Origin: Eonycteris spelaea
Lineage: Eukaryota > Chordata > Mammalia > Chiroptera > Pteropodidae
Direction: 5' to 3'
Assembly: GCA_003508835.1 (NCBI GenBank)
Contig: PUFA01000224.1
Coordinates: forward strand, 1,984,001-2,048,000
DNA: 64,000 bases
A program made the position numbers and the translations under genes. The stretch's first letter is position 1; every line of letters begins with the position of its first letter. This document shows positions 33,931 to 46,252 of this stretch, in pieces. The notes under the pieces were generated by a model. That model saw only the letters and a program-made list of their open reading frames with translations. It did not search any database and had not been told where the DNA came from.

Positions 33931-34164
33931 AAAATATATTAAAACTTTTAAAAAATTTAAGCACGTGAAAAATAAAAAATCCCCTATAAGGCTTGACCCT
34001 ATCAGTCTCAATGACATATTGGAAATTGACAGGGGGAAAAAAACCACAGCGTATTTTAAATAAAGACATTTATTATGCAGAAAAAAAGTGATTAAGGCCA
34101 AGTGAGCACTTTCTGAATCACTGCTGTGTGCATGCAACACTGTCCCTCATGCTTTTAGATGGAT
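33931..34164. other. AT-rich sequence, nothing recognised
   Basis: A-rich DNA follows the L1 tail. No feature is seen. Confidence 0.4.
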
Positions 34165-34345
34165 GTTCTATTTCTACATTATCCACACTGGATGTATGTT
34201 GCATTTACATAAATTATTTCATTCATTCTTCACAAAACTGTGAAGTAGCAGGAGCAGATATTATCGTTCCCATTTCATAGCGGAGGAAACTGAGGCACCA
34301 CAACAAACTGGTGAAACCAGGAAAGAATCGAAGGCACCCAACAGT
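34165..34345 (-). repeat. MIR SINE, antisense
   Basis: 'attatttcattcattcttcacaaaactgtgaagtagc', 'cgttcccatttcatagcggaggaaactgaggcacc' is the MIR core in reverse, clear despite divergence. Confidence 0.85.
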
Positions 34346-35649
34346 CTCCACCATAGGAGCTTTCTCTCTGTGGCACTGGGGGGCTGGGACACCATCAAAT
34401 CAGTCACTTCAAACTGTGTCCTAGAAAATAATGTTTTTGAGCTGAATGATTTTTTTAAACAAAAGTATTAAATAAAATTACATGTAACTTAGCATATCCA
34501 TTCTTGTGGGAAAATGCCCACAGAGGGAAGGATGAAAAACCCGTGGTCCATCTTACCAGGAGCCAGCCCTGCTGAAAGGCACTGGGAGAAATAGACTGTG
34601 ACTGCCACCAAGCCACTATGTCTAAAATTTTGTTAAGAATTTATTGAGATCACCAGAAGGCGTACTGGACAAGACAAGTAAATATCTTTCCAAGGTATGG
34701 TCAACTCAGTTCCCATCTTGCAGTGGGGAATGCCGGTAGGAATCTCAAAATCTGTTTACAAACAGAAGCCCACACGTTAGTCCCCTGAAACCCAAGACCT
34801 ACTTACGTTCCATACATATTATGTGTATGTATATGTACACACACACCTAGATAGCTTTCAAATTAGGTGAACATGCACTTGTTTAAAAAAAAAAAATCAC
34901 AACATCAAGGGCAGATGGAACAGAGTAACTTTCCTAAGATGCACAATTTTCACATTTTCATCTCCCTGATATCCAGGGGTGCCTTATAGCCAGTGGTACC
35001 TTACAACTCTTTTGCAGCTTTTGTTTCTTTCTTAGAGGTACGTGTGTGTCTTACGATCTCAAATTTGGTGACGTATGGTAGATCCATGTTTCCTTAATAT
35101 TACTGATAGCATACTATACGCACAGTTCTACATTTTGCTTTTCTTGCTTAGCAGTGTATCTTAAATTATTCTTCATCAATGCCTGTACAGATGTTTCTTT
35201 GACTTTTCCAGATGAGCCGTAATTCACTGACTGCACAGACCAAAATTTAACCAGTTGCCTAGCAGCGGTAATTAAACTTTTAAATCTTCTGCATATATTG
35301 TAAGGAATACCCCTGGACAAACAGGTGTGTACCTTTTTGAAAGCAGAGGATAGGTTCTTAGATATGAAATGGCTGAGTCAAATGGCATCGTTGAAATACG
35401 TGTCAGTCACTTTGCCAGAAGTACAGGGTGAGAGGTGAGGGGCAGGTTGGCTCCACAGCTCAAGTGGCCAAAAAAACTGTGGGCAAGGACACAATGGATG
35501 TTACGGGAGATCCTTGCATCAGGCAGGACAGAGGACAGGGTCACTTTAAGGGCTCCTGCAGCCCTCGGTTACAGTAAAGATGAACTCGATAAAACAGAGG
35601 TTAGGGGGAAAGGACACTTACACACAAACCTTATGTCATGTCATTTCCA
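34346..35649. other. Unique sequence, nothing recognised
   Basis: Mixed AT-rich DNA. About 34960-35430 may be a very old repeat (parts resemble an antisense L1 3' end), but I cannot assign it. Confidence 0.4.
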
Positions 35650-35750
35650 TAATTGCTGGGCAATGTAAGTTAGGACCTACCTTTTAAAGATAAGGAGAAA
35701 GGCTCAGAGGGGCAACTTGCCCCAAAGCGAGACACAGGTCTGACCTCTCA
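35650..35750 (-). repeat. MIR SINE, antisense
   Basis: 'ttttaaagataaggagaaaggctcagaggggcaacttgcccc' is the MIR core in reverse. Confidence 0.7.
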
Positions 35751-36466
35751 CCACCAAAATGCTCCCTGTAGCAGAGCAGCAAGAAAAACGTCAGCCAAAC
35801 CAGGAGAGCTCAAAGGTGCCACGGTAATTCCATTCTGGACAAAGGGCAGGTGTGAGGAGGAGTGAAGGAGGAAGTGGAGTTTGAGCTCAGCCTTAAATGA
35901 CAGGAATGAGTTTATCAGCATTAAAAAAAAATCTTTCATTTCAATACTTCAGATTAACACCAGGCAGGCTAAGCAGCAGGTTAAACAAGGTCAGTTCTCA
36001 AGGCTGAAGGACACTTTATGGAGGAGGGGCATATGGCCTTCTGAGACACAGATGAATTGACAGTCAGAGCCAACCCCATTACCTAGCCCACATTCCTATT
36101 CCAAGGGGCCACAGGCTTAGTGTCGCCTGCAGGCTGGTTCTCCTCACATCACAAGGTGAGGGCAGCAGAAACAGTGTCACCTGCACACATGACAATGTCC
36201 AGGGGAAAAAAAGCGCAGTCTCTTTACATGGCTCCTTCTTACCCACCTTCCTTAGGAGACTGAAGCAGACTTGTCCTAATGGCAACAGCCCTGTCAAGGC
36301 CCTGGCAGGGGGAACAAGACCACGGTGGGCCTGGACCTATTGACGCCCTGCCCACTGCACCCCACGCCCTCCCCAAGCCCGCACAAAATCTGGATTCTGT
36401 CAGGAAAGAGGACAGTGTGGCAGAAGACAGATATGTAGCTTGGCAAGCAGTTTCTGCTCCCATCAT
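35751..36466. other. Unique sequence, no gene recognised
   Basis: A 130-codon plus frame (36279-36671) crosses the ATCC repeat and is not credible as a gene. Confidence 0.4.
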
Positions 36467-36508
36467 CCATTCATCCATCCATCCATCCATTCATTCATTC
36501 ATTCATTT
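36467..36508. repeat. (ATCC)n/(ATTC)n microsatellite
   Basis: About five CATC/ATCC units change to four ATTC units. Confidence 0.95.
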
Positions 36509-37489
36509 AAGAAGCAACACTGTGAATCTGCCGTCAATCCATGTAAAGAAAAACACTTGCCCGAAATGCGATTCTAGGCCACCAGGAGCTCATGGGGCCG
36601 CTGCCACATCTGGATACGAATATTCCATCTCCTTCCTATTCAAAGGAGCACGGATATTCCCGGCGGTCTAAATACCGAGGAGTAATTTACCAGTTTCAGG
36701 GTGATTTTAATTACTGTACTAAAAATGCACAGGTGCCCTATTTCCCACTGTCATGATCATCGCTGGCTAGGAAGTCGCTAGACCTGAATCGACTGAGGGA
36801 GCAGAAGAGGCCCCTTCGCCAGACCCCTGTTCTATTAATAGCAGCTGTGAGTGACTCAGGTTACAGGTTGGTTCAAACCCATATAATCCTGGCTCCTCTG
36901 ACTGAGGCAATTTGGGTACTTTGTCTCTCATACGAGATTTTTATTTTTAAAATCCTATGATTAGAAATAAAATGTGAATGTTGAAGGTATTGGGAAGGTT
37001 GCGGAGCAGTCTATTATTACAATCAGGGCCAGAAAAAAGGACTTGTGAATTAAAAAAAAAAAAAATCTTGAGTACTCAATATGGTATCCTCATGTGGCAC
37101 ACATTTAAAGGTTAAGATATCAAAAAAACCCTCAAACTTTTATGTTGCATTTGAGACATCAAAAAGCAGACATTCTTACCTTGTTTCTATACCATTTCTG
37201 AGTGAACGAAACCAAAAAGAATTCCTTTAATTTTTCTAATGTCTAATATTCACCTGGGTGAAATACCCTATCTAATGTCAGTTACAATGGATACTAAATC
37301 AATGCAGGAACGCCCTTCTCGTTGCCAGATTGGATGCTGCCCGATTCATGAATCACTTAATAAAGCCAATTAGATCTTCGAAAATGCATCACTGATGTAG
37401 GAGAAAAGTGTATTTCTGCTTATGTTGAAATACTGTAAGCGTTTATTGAAGGATACTTATCCAAGATATATTTCAATTAAACAAAACAA
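36509..37489. other. Unique sequence, possible MIR, no gene
   Basis: 36830-36945 resembles a sense MIR ('caggttggttcaaaccc', 'gactgaggcaatttggg'). The rest is AT-rich with an A13 run near 37050 and holds nothing recognised. Confidence 0.4.
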
Positions 37490-38310
37490 TTTCCAAAGTT
37501 TGTAGGATAAATGGCCTCTAAGCACATGAAAAGATGTTCAACATCAGCGGTCATCAGGGAGATGCAAATCAAAACCACAATGAAATACCACATCATGCCC
37601 ATGAGGATGGCAAAAATAAAAAAGACAGAGAATGACAAGTGTTGGTAAGGACATGGACAAACTGGAACCATCATACGCTGCTCGTAGGAAAATGCTAAAT
37701 GGTACAGTCACTTTGAAAAGCAGTCTGGAAATTCCTCAAAACATTACCATATGATCTAGCAATTCCAAACTCATAGGAATCTACGCATGAGAAATGAAAA
37801 CATATGCCTACATAAAAACGTGTCTGAATGTTCACAGCAGTGTTATTCATAATAGCCGAGACGTAGAAACAACCCAAAACTTCATCAACTAATGAACTTT
37901 GGACAAAATGTGGTATATCCATACAGTGGAATATTACTCACCATTAAAAAGGAACAAAGTACTGATACCTGCTATAACACGGATGAACCTCGAAAATATC
38001 ATGCTAAGAGAAAGAAGCCAGACACAAAGGCCACACATTATCTGATTCCATTAACATGAGATGTCCAGAATAGGCAAATCCAAAGAAGAATAAAGTAGAT
38101 TAGCAGTTGCCGGGGGCCAGAGGGCTGAAGGACATGAAGAGTAAGTGCTGACGGGGACAAGGCTTCTTTCCAGGGTGATGTAAGTGTTTAAAATGGACTG
38201 TGACTATGGTTGCACAACCATGAATATATGAAAAACTAATGAAATCTATACATTAAAGGGGAATTGTATGGTCTGTGAGTTATTTCTGAACAAAGCCACT
38301 ATTTTTATAA
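37490..38310 (+). mobile_element. L1 3' fragment
   Basis: L1 landmarks follow in order: 'cacatgaaaagatgttcaacatcagc', 'caaatcaaaaccacaatgaaatacc', 'gttcacagcagtgttattcataatagcc', 'acggatgaacctcgaaaatatcatgc' and a 3' UTR with 'ggcttctttccagggtgatg'. No intact frame. Confidence 0.9.
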
Positions 38311-38334
38311 AAGCTTTTTGGAAAGTCTGTGGGA

Positions 38335-38450
38335 GGGGAAGGAGGTGATCCTACAGAGACAGGCACGAAGGAGCATCTCTGGGAAAAAGGAAGTATTCTG
38401 TATCTAGTGGCGGTTACACAACTCTATACGTGTGTTAAAACGATAAAATT
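38335..38450 (+). mobile_element. Second L1 3' UTR piece
   Basis: 'acagagacaggcacgaaggagcatctctggg' and 'atctagtggcggttacacaactctatacgtgtg' resemble another L1M-type 3' UTR. It may be a separate copy next to the one ending at 38310. Confidence 0.5.
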
Positions 38451-39139
38451 AAAAGAATTCTTTTTTGTTCGGTTCACTCAGAAATGTAGAAACGAGGTTG
38501 TCAAAAGTAAAAAGTTTATTTCGCTGTACGACAAAAACAAAAATTTTTTCTCAAGACTGTGGCTTTGGGCCTCCGCAGCTAACATATGCTGAATGAATGT
38601 TTGGAGATAATCGTGTCGATGATTAGTCTAGAAAATGAAGAGTGATTCACCTCTTCTGGCTGACTTGGCTGTATCTGTGTCAGTGAATAAATTACCCAGT
38701 CATCTCCACTACCCACCATACATAAATTGCACTATACCTTCAAAACATTTCGATCATGCTGGGAACAAGTATGATGGTGGAGAAACAGCGGAAGGGCGTT
38801 TGAGAGAAAATAATGGGCTCTCCTGATATAATACTGCTTCGTCCAGGCACCGGGCCAGGAGCGGGAAGTCCCCGATGCTTGGTCTGGCTGTCACTGGTTA
38901 GCTGGTGAGCAGGTGTCCTGGGGTGAGTTATTTCTGAGACTCCTGCTTAAACTCACTCATTGCTAAAAACAAACGAACAAACAAACAGACACCAAGCTCC
39001 TGATTCTGGCCTGTGGGGGAGTCTCACTGTAGAGCATGTATCTGTCTCTCCATACTGGGCTGGGGGCTAGGACAAGGCAGGACAGCAGGGTGGGCCCTGA
39101 CACCGGCCAGGCCCGACTTCCAAGCCAAAAGGAGGACTG
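38451..39139. other. Unique sequence, nothing recognised
   Basis: No gene or clear repeat apart from a short (CAAA) run at about 38970. Confidence 0.4.
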
Positions 39140-39390
39140 GAGGAGGTCATCGCTCCACAAGTATTTTTGGATCATGTTGATTAAGCGCTTAGCACAGTAC
39201 TTCACACACAAGAGCCCTCGATAAATACTGGCTATTGTTACTGTTACAGACATACACAGTTCTACACAATACACACATACACACAGACGAATGTTAGCTT
39301 CATAAGGACAGGTCTATGCTGTATCCTCAACCCCCAAATGGCACAGGATAGCAGGTGCTCAATAAACATGCTACCTCCCTGAAATTGGTC
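39140..39390 (+). repeat. MIR 3' end followed by L2 3' end
   Basis: 'ttaagcgcttagcacagtacttcacac' plus 'ctcgataaatactggctattg' is a sense MIR end (to about 39245). 'cataaggacaggtctatgctgtatcctcaac' plus 'aggtgctcaataaacatg' is a sense L2 end (39290-39385). Confidence 0.65.
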
Positions 39391-41009
39391 CTAGAGAACA
39401 GACAGAAGTTTCTTCAGGAAGAGCTGGGGCATTTAAAAACATTTCAACCAAAACTGGAAGCAGACCTTTGTGCATCCCAGTACCTTTAGTCACAGCTTAT
39501 GCAAGCATCAGGGTAGGGTGTATAGAGTCTTTGGTTCCCACCTGTGTGGAACGAGCAGTAAATCAATCGTGGGTCACGGGAAAAGCAGACGAGGGTCTGG
39601 GGTCTCATTTCACTCAAGACTTTCCCTCCGGAATTTCAAATCGGGGAGGGAGGAAAGGCGGTGTTCTGGGTTCAGAACACCTCTTTGCTCAGGCCAGTTC
39701 AGGCCTGTTCCACCTGACCAGCGGGTCAAGCAGGGTCAGTGTGCACTTGGCTCAGAACAGGCCCTGGCACGGGCGTCAATCCAACCCTTGCTGGCTCCTC
39801 TGGTCCTGATCTCAGGGGCAAGGGTGGGGAAGTAGAGGCTCCTCTGACAAGGATTTCTCTAGTCTTCACTTGGGTCCAGAAAGAAAGGAGACCGTACCAC
39901 AGAAATGGGCCCCAGCAGAGCGTATACCCAGCTCCCCCCCACCAAGGAAAGAGACTCCCCGCCCCAAAGCAGCCACTTGCTCCAAGGGTCCTCTTTTATC
40001 CTCTTCCTTTGCTGCCAATTTGATCCTTAATTTGGAATGAGGCTGTGATGTTTTCTCTCTCAATACGTCGTTCCCCCCGCCCCCCGCCCCCGGGAATTGG
40101 GGGTGGGGTGTCATGATCTACCTTTTCTTTTTCTTTTCATGCAAAGAACGAGCTCAGCCATCGCACTACATGAACTGTAAACATTAGATAAAAGTCAACC
40201 AGACAGAGTCCATAAGGTCCACCGGCTTAAACAAATGGAAAAGATTTCATTGTGTGGGCCACTGCCTGGGAGAAGCAAGAACTCATCAAAACAGCCATTG
40301 TTCAGGAGGAAAGAATCAGACGGCTCTATTCCAGGCCGCGCATGAAAAAGCAACATTCAGCAGCGGCCTGCAGCGTCAGGAAATCTAAATGGCAATCCAG
40401 GGGCCCAGTCGGTCGGCTCCCCCGCCACCCCCACCGCCTTTCCCTCTTCACAGAGGCTCAAGAGGAGCCAGGAGCGCCAACAACCCCAAATGCCGCGGGA
40501 AAGTTTTCTCAGGACCTCTGACAACTGAACCGCAAATCCTGGGGCCCTCGCCCCCCTCAGGCCTTAGCACAGGGCTATCAAGGACGCTTGCATGAGGGGT
40601 GGGGGGTGGAGACCCGATGAACAATGCACACGGTGCGACCTCGACCAGGTCAACCACACACCCCACACTCACGTGCACACAGAAGAAAGCCTGGAAGGAA
40701 CCTCGAGAATGTCAACTGCTCTTATCACTCATGTCCACACACACGGCCCTTGTTGGTTCTTCACATGATGCAGAATAAGACAAGTTATTTTTTCCTTCGA
40801 GATCTAATCGCGCGCTTTGGGTCCGGTTGGCTACTTTCCCAAATCAGAGGCTGAAACTCTCAACAACGGCATCAGGGGCCTTAGGCGGAGATGCTGGAGG
40901 GACCGTCTCCCTCAGTAAGCCTCAGGCCAGGTGACCATTCCCTCGGGAGACAGCTTTCCAGGCTGGGTGGGACTGACCGCAAGCCCACAACCGACTTCTG
41001 TGTGAGCCT
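39391..41009. other. Unique sequence, no gene recognised
   Basis: Overlapping frames of 94-121 codons at 39468-40023 run in three frames with no splice support. A G/C run lies at about 40070-40095. Nothing else is seen. Confidence 0.4.
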
Positions 41010-41225
41010 AGAAGAGCATCTAAACCAGTTAGCATGCATCAGAACCTCCGGAGTGCTTGTTAAAACATAGATTGCTAGACCCCAGGCCTGAGTTTCTGTG
41101 GTCTGGAGTAAGGCCCAAGGATTTGCATTTCAGGCAAGACCTCAGGTGAGGCTGCTGCTGCTGTAGCTTGGGGACCATAATGAGGGCCTGAGCTCTAAAC
41201 CAACAAGTAATCTCAAGCCAAACAC
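41010..41225 (+). mobile_element. MER5A-type hAT-Charlie DNA transposon
   Basis: 'gcatgcatcagaacctccggagtgcttgttaaaacatagattgctagacccc', 'gagtttctgtggtc' and 'aaggatttgcatttc' match MER5A in order. A non-autonomous relic. Confidence 0.85.
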
Positions 41226-41694
41226 ATTCCTAAGACACAACACTGAACTGGTTAGCATAGAGTGGATGGCATGTGCCTGGAGGCCTGCCCAGGAGGGGGT
41301 ATTTTGATATTTAATCATCTATAAATTCTTTGTGAGTTTGGACTTCACTGATTACTCCTTGCTTCTACTGGAGCCTGCAGTTAATAATCAAGAGCTGGGC
41401 ACATGCTGAGCTATCATATTACAGGCCACAGGGCAGCTTCAAATTACGAAAGGATTCCAAATGAGTCACCGGGGTGTCACTGGGCAGTAGAGTGAATGGG
41501 ATTAGAAGGGGGAGAGTTTAATAAGAAAAAAAACAAATCTCAGCCACATTTGGATAGCCACCAGAACAGTGTCCTGGAAGTCGGGGATGAAGCAGCCAGA
41601 ACTCCACTGTCCTTCATGATTTAAAAGAAGCAGGTCTTTCCATCTCTGAGGCCACATACACATCGCCCATAACTGTCCTTTCCTTTCCTCCTAA
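41226..41694. other. Unique sequence, nothing recognised
   Basis: The right end (about 41630-41694) might be further decayed RPL7A sequence, but it is too diverged to call. Confidence 0.35.
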
Positions 41695-42170
41695 CTCGGC
41701 TCACCCAACCGCAGCGGCAAAGGGCTAGCCATCCTCCACGAGACCAGTTCAGTCAGGCCTTGAACCATTGCCCAGCTACTCAGCTGCTCGGGCTGGTCCA
41801 CAAGTACCGACCAGAGAGCCAAAGCAAGAAAATGTGCGGGAGATCTTGGCCCAGGCTACAGAGAATGCTGCAGATAAAGAGGCAGTCCCGCTCGGAGAGC
41901 ACCTGACCTCTGAACAGTGTTAATACTGTCCCTAGTCTGGAGGAAAATGAGAAGGCAGGCACCGCAGGGAGCTGCCTAGCTTGTGGCACAGCACAGGGTC
42001 CCCTACTGCATTATCGACAGAAAGGCCACAGAAAGAGCTGCGCCACCGTCACAGACGGAAGACGGAGAGCTGGCCAGGCTGGTACACGCCATCAGGACCT
42101 CCGACAAGGACGGACGGGTGAGCTCAACCACCACTGCCAGGCGCTGGCTAAGGATGCGACAGCCTGGGTT
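41695..42170 (+). pseudogene. RPL7A: RPL7A processed pseudogene, decayed
   Basis: RPL7A encodes ribosomal protein eL8, about 266 residues, of the 60S subunit. Here fragments of its C-terminal half appear in the right order but in shifting frames. At 41740-41798 the text resembles the NQFTQALD...TATQLL region. HKYRPE is at 41799-41816. A segment like GVNTV...LVEN lies at about 41905-41950. VPYCII is at 41998-42015. LARLVHAIRTS, matching family LAKLVEAIRTN, ends at about 42102. No introns separate segments that are split in the parent gene, so it is a retrocopy. Several frameshifts, stops and deletions (including one between the LVEN and VPYCII segments) make it non-functional. The N-terminal half and A-tail are not recognisable. 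Identification rests on memory of the family. Confidence 0.75.
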
Positions 42171-42239
42171 CTTCAGGAGACAAACCGTGAGAACCCTACA
42201 AACGAACAAAGACTTAAAACACATATCGAGTTTCTAAGA

Positions 42240-42465
42240 AACAGACACGAAGAAATTATGGTGCCTAGTGATTACAGTAAAAGTCAGAACGGCAGTTACT
42301 TTCGGAGGGAGGGTGAGGGGGCGTCTCCAAAGTTGCATTTCTTGACCTAGGTGGTTGCTCTATACGGTTTTTATCTAACAGTAATTCATTACGCTATTCA
42401 CTGTTTTTTGTGTGTGGTTTTCTGCATCTGTGTTTAATTTTATAATAAAAGAAAGTTTAAAAAGT
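42240..42465 (+). mobile_element. L1 3' UTR end
   Basis: 'cagaacggcagttactttcggagggagggtgaggggg' and 'gcatttcttgacctaggtggttgctc', ending 'tataataaaagaaagttt', resemble an L1M 3' end. It follows the RPL7A relic. Confidence 0.6.
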
Positions 42466-42661
42466 GATGTGCGTGTTATTGTCTTGATAAAAATGATTTA
42501 TTTAAAAATAAAGTCAAACAGACATCACACACAGAGAAGATTTTCCGGCAAGATGTTCTCTATTAATCAAAACACTGGGTAATTCTCAGTGGCATGATTT
42601 GCGATGGCTCCTTGCTTTCATTTCTTTTTCTTTCCTAAATCACAGAACTTCAAAAATGCTA

Positions 42662-42663
<2 letters not shown>
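42466..42663. other. Unique sequence, nothing recognised
   Basis: Short AT-rich interval between an L1 end and a microsatellite. Confidence 0.4.

Positions 42664-42699
<36 letters not shown>
42664..42699. repeat. (CA)n microsatellite
   Basis: About 17 uninterrupted CA units. Confidence 0.97.
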
Positions 42700-42700
<1 letters not shown>

Positions 42701-44949
42701 GACAGTCGAGATTTTAAATTTAAAAAGTCAACTGCAGGTATTTATGGGCTAATCTTTCAAATTTGTGGGTGCCGGGGCTTTCTTCTTTTTTCTTTCCTAT
42801 TTTACATGATTCATGGCACACCCAGATCTGAACGATAGAATGAAGAAAAGTAAATCTTAAATGAGCCCATCTTTCTACCTTCCAGACCTGCCAAAAGATC
42901 GGCTTGCATGGAACTATCTATACTCCCCCTCGTCTACCTTAAATATATGAAGATAATTGAGGGATATGATAATTATGCATTTTTAAAACTGCCTTACTTT
43001 TAAAAAAAAAAACAATCTAATACCTTGGCCATGTGTAACGTACAGAATGAATCTAATTATTATGCACTAAAATGTAGTTCTGAATTAGATAAGATATATA
43101 TCCACGTAGCTTCGATTTGGGTCAAACCTTATATGCCCCTTTAAAACTAAATGAAATGAAGGTGATCTTAAAAAAAAAAAAAAAATAAAGTTATTTCAGG
43201 GCCCTCAGGAAATGGCAAAACACATGCTATTCAGAATCAATAAGCAAAAAGCATACACTTATCAAAAAAGAGGAGAAAACTGCTCAACGCCAGAAATATG
43301 ACCCATTAGTGCCTCTGGGCTCATGATCAGGAGTTAGTCCCAGGGGAAATCATTTACATTTCTTCCTCCCAAGTTCTGTAAATTCTAGCGGACATCGGAC
43401 ATCGTGCCTTCCCACCCAAATCCAGCGGTGACCACTGTAAACACGTGGATTCACCTTCCCTCTCTTAGAAGGGCTCCCAGCACTCACTTGGTGTTCAGCC
43501 TCTGAATCCCATGTCCCCAGGAGTGGGACATTAGAGCCAGAGGGAGTGCAAGCACCAGCTGGCGTATCCTCCAGGCTGGTCCATGGGCCAATGAAGGCCT
43601 CCAGGGACGGAAAGCCTTGGATAGACAGCCAGGGGCCACCAACCAGAGCCCGCATCTGGGCCCCTCCCCCGACTCCAACCCAGCTAACTTCACCCTATCT
43701 TCCCAAGCTGTCGGAGGGTCTCTTAGGAGTTCCAGAATCGTGCAAAAATAATGCATGGTTTGTTTTTGTTTTTGTTTTTGTTTTTAAATGTGCTTTCTGG
43801 CAGGTGTGACTCAATAATACTTTTTAAAAATCGTAGACGTTGCTTGGTCAAACACAAAGCTTCCAGTTCCAAATTTGGGATCTGCCACCCGAGCAAGTCC
43901 CCAGTTTTTGTTTGTTTGCCATTCGGTTAGGGGACCACTGCCCCAAAACACGAATTACTGGCTTAGATACTGGTCAGGCACAGGAGGGAAGGCGATAGGA
44001 AAATGAGAGCCATTCTCTGAAAACTGAGACACGTGCACGCACAAGCACTCCACTTATATGATATAGTAAGTTGCTCGGTCACCTAAGGTTTTGGAAACCA
44101 AAAAGCTCAAATATGCAGATTTTTAAAATTACCTTCATAAGTCGCGGATGACTATACCAAGGGCTCTGGAGTATGAGCCTGGTTGAGCAGTACCATTGAA
44201 TAAAGAGTAGAGAGCACACACACTATGTGGTATTTCCATTTCCTAACAATGGCCTGATCTCTAACCATCTCAGGTGAAGGAGTCTTGGCTAAGAGCAGAA
44301 GCTGGACGCAGCCTCATGTTCACGGCACAACTGCAGGCGGGGGCGAGGGCTGGGGCAGTGAATCCGGATAACGGGGCCTGGGCCGCCCGCCTTCACTTTA
44401 AGTTTTAGCATGAGGCTGAGACTGTTGACCCCACCTCAGATTAGATGCGAGGTTACCCCCCAAACTCACAGAGAACATTCAGCTTCTGCTTAAATGAATT
44501 AAATAACACCGTAATTCCATCTTTACAGCTTCTACTCTGGAACGGTTTCCACAGTAAGTTTCCTTCAAACGAAGGTATGAGTCTAGCTTCTACACAAGGT
44601 TATAAAATGCATTTACAGAGATGTCATGCACTCTAAAGCGTGTCCTCGTGAGACGTTTAAGGCAGCATTAGGTTTCTGCTTGGAGAAATTTTAATCATCG
44701 CATTTCAAAATTGCCACATCTTTAAAAAAATTTAAGAAACACGCAGGCATTAGCTGGTAAAGATTTCATTTTCTTCAAGTAAATCGGTTTTACAGCTCTA
44801 ATTTCTTACACTGGGCCCACTTAAAAATCCAGGGAAATCATGGAATCCAAGTGCAAAAACAGAGCACGGGAAAGAAAGAAAGAAAATGGCAGCAGGCTCG
44901 TGGCTGTCTCAAAGGCTGACCTTCGCTATTAACTATTCTTCACAACTCA
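42700..44949. other. Unique sequence, no gene recognised
   Basis: AT-rich to 43320 with A runs at about 43003 and 43170, then a GC-richer segment (43350-43750) with conflicting 87-101 codon frames on both strands. A (GTTTTT)n tract lies at 43757-43785 and a short (GAAA)n at 44870. Nothing is supported as a gene. Confidence 0.4.
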
Positions 44950-45160
44950 TCGGTAGCATTTAGTAATAAGCATTTAACCTATTGCGCCTCCCCTGACCCT
45001 CACCACCTGATGAAGATGGCACCTGACAAGGACCTAACTGAGGAGATCACAACTTTAGAAGCCTAAGAAACGGTCCACACAGCTGGCAAGTGACACAGAT
45101 GGGGTCTGAACCCGGGCAGTCTGGCTCCGCAGCCCAACCCCTTGGCACAGCAAGATGAAA
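44950..45160 (-). repeat. MIR SINE, antisense
   Basis: 'agcatttagtaataagcatttaacc' at the left, then 'cagctggcaagtgacacagatggggtctgaacccgggcagtctggctccg' is the MIR read in reverse. Confidence 0.75.
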
Positions 45161-45268
45161 CTTATACTGGCAAATCCAATTTATGGACTCTACTTTCTAG
45201 GAAAGTTGCTCTTTTTTTACAGAGAGAACTCCTTCCACAAAACACAGTATTCAAATGGCCTTAAAGGG

Positions 45269-45286
45269 AAAAAAAAAAAAAAAAAA
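45269..45286. repeat. Poly(A) run, 18 bases
   Basis: An A tract, with a second A/T run at about 45337-45355. No parent element is recognised. Confidence 0.9.
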
Positions 45287-45289
45287 GCC

Positions 45290-46040
45290 TGAAAAGTAGG
45301 TGGGGTGGGTTGGGGCAGATGCTAATGTAGAAAGGAAAAAAAAAATTTTTTTTTAAATCCAACAGCAGTTTTAAGGTCCAAGATCTAAGACAACCTAGTA
45401 CCTTGTGCCACCTGAGAAGTGGGGTTCTACCCAGACTAGGTGCCCCCAGGGCATTTGGGCTCCAGCAAGTCAAGAGAACTGGCTGGTCAGTGGGCCCCCC
45501 TTTTCATCCCAAATGAACCCACTTCCAGAGATCAGGACAAAGAATCACAACCAGATAAAGACCATTCGGGTTTCCATTTTCAAACTATTAAACTATGACC
45601 ACAACAATGATTTTGTTTTATTTAAAATATATGCTTCCTGCCAACCGAAGTCATTTTAAAGGACCTGGCAGGTGGCTGTCCATTGAGCTACCAGGAGCTC
45701 TTAGAGGCTTATGCATTGTCCTCTTCTAAATCAGAGTGCCCTGGGGGAAGAGGGAGGGGGAGGTCCCCTCACCCTCACAGGCCACTGTGAGAATCTGGAC
45801 AAGGAGCAAAGCCAGGGACTGGCCAGACTCTGCAGACAGAGCCTGTCTGAAGCCATAAAAACTGGGATCCCTTTTACTCCCCACCTCCATGGAGAAAACA
45901 GGACATGGGGTCTTGAGTTGGAGAAATCTCCAGGCAAAAAGCCAAAGACAATATCCATCAGAAGCTGGAAAGATTTGTTCACGGGCCAGGGGGTGGGGGT
46001 AGGGTAGCTGGAGTCAGGGCCAGGACAAAGGATTCCCCAG
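45290..46040. other. Unique sequence, no gene recognised
   Basis: A 98-codon plus frame (45711-46007) and an 83-codon minus frame overlap without support. Nothing else is seen. Confidence 0.4.
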
Positions 46041-46252
46041 ACAAAGGGGAAAGGAGGAGGGGGCTAGGAAAAGCAAAACAGGGGGACCTGGAGAGAAGGA
46101 GGAGAGAGGGAGGGAGGAATCAGCAGAAGAGGCAATGGGGGAGGGGACAGGAGGAAGAAGAGAGAAAGACTGGAGGAGAGTGGTTAGGGGGAGGACAGGG
46201 AGAGGGAGAAGAGGGGAGGCGGGAGGAAGAGAACAAAAAGCAGAGACAAAAT
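46041..46252 (+). repeat. Polypurine (GA-rich) tract, about 210 bases
   Basis: The plus strand is almost entirely A and G (GGAGGAGG, GAGAGGGAGGGAGG and similar) with only scattered pyrimidines. Such tracts can adopt triplex structures and are common in mammalian genomes. No unit repeat is clean enough to call a microsatellite. Confidence 0.85.

Noticed and set aside
36279..36671. 130-codon plus frame
   Set aside because: It crosses the ATCC/ATTC microsatellite, which supplies Ile-His-Ser-type repeats; no other support.
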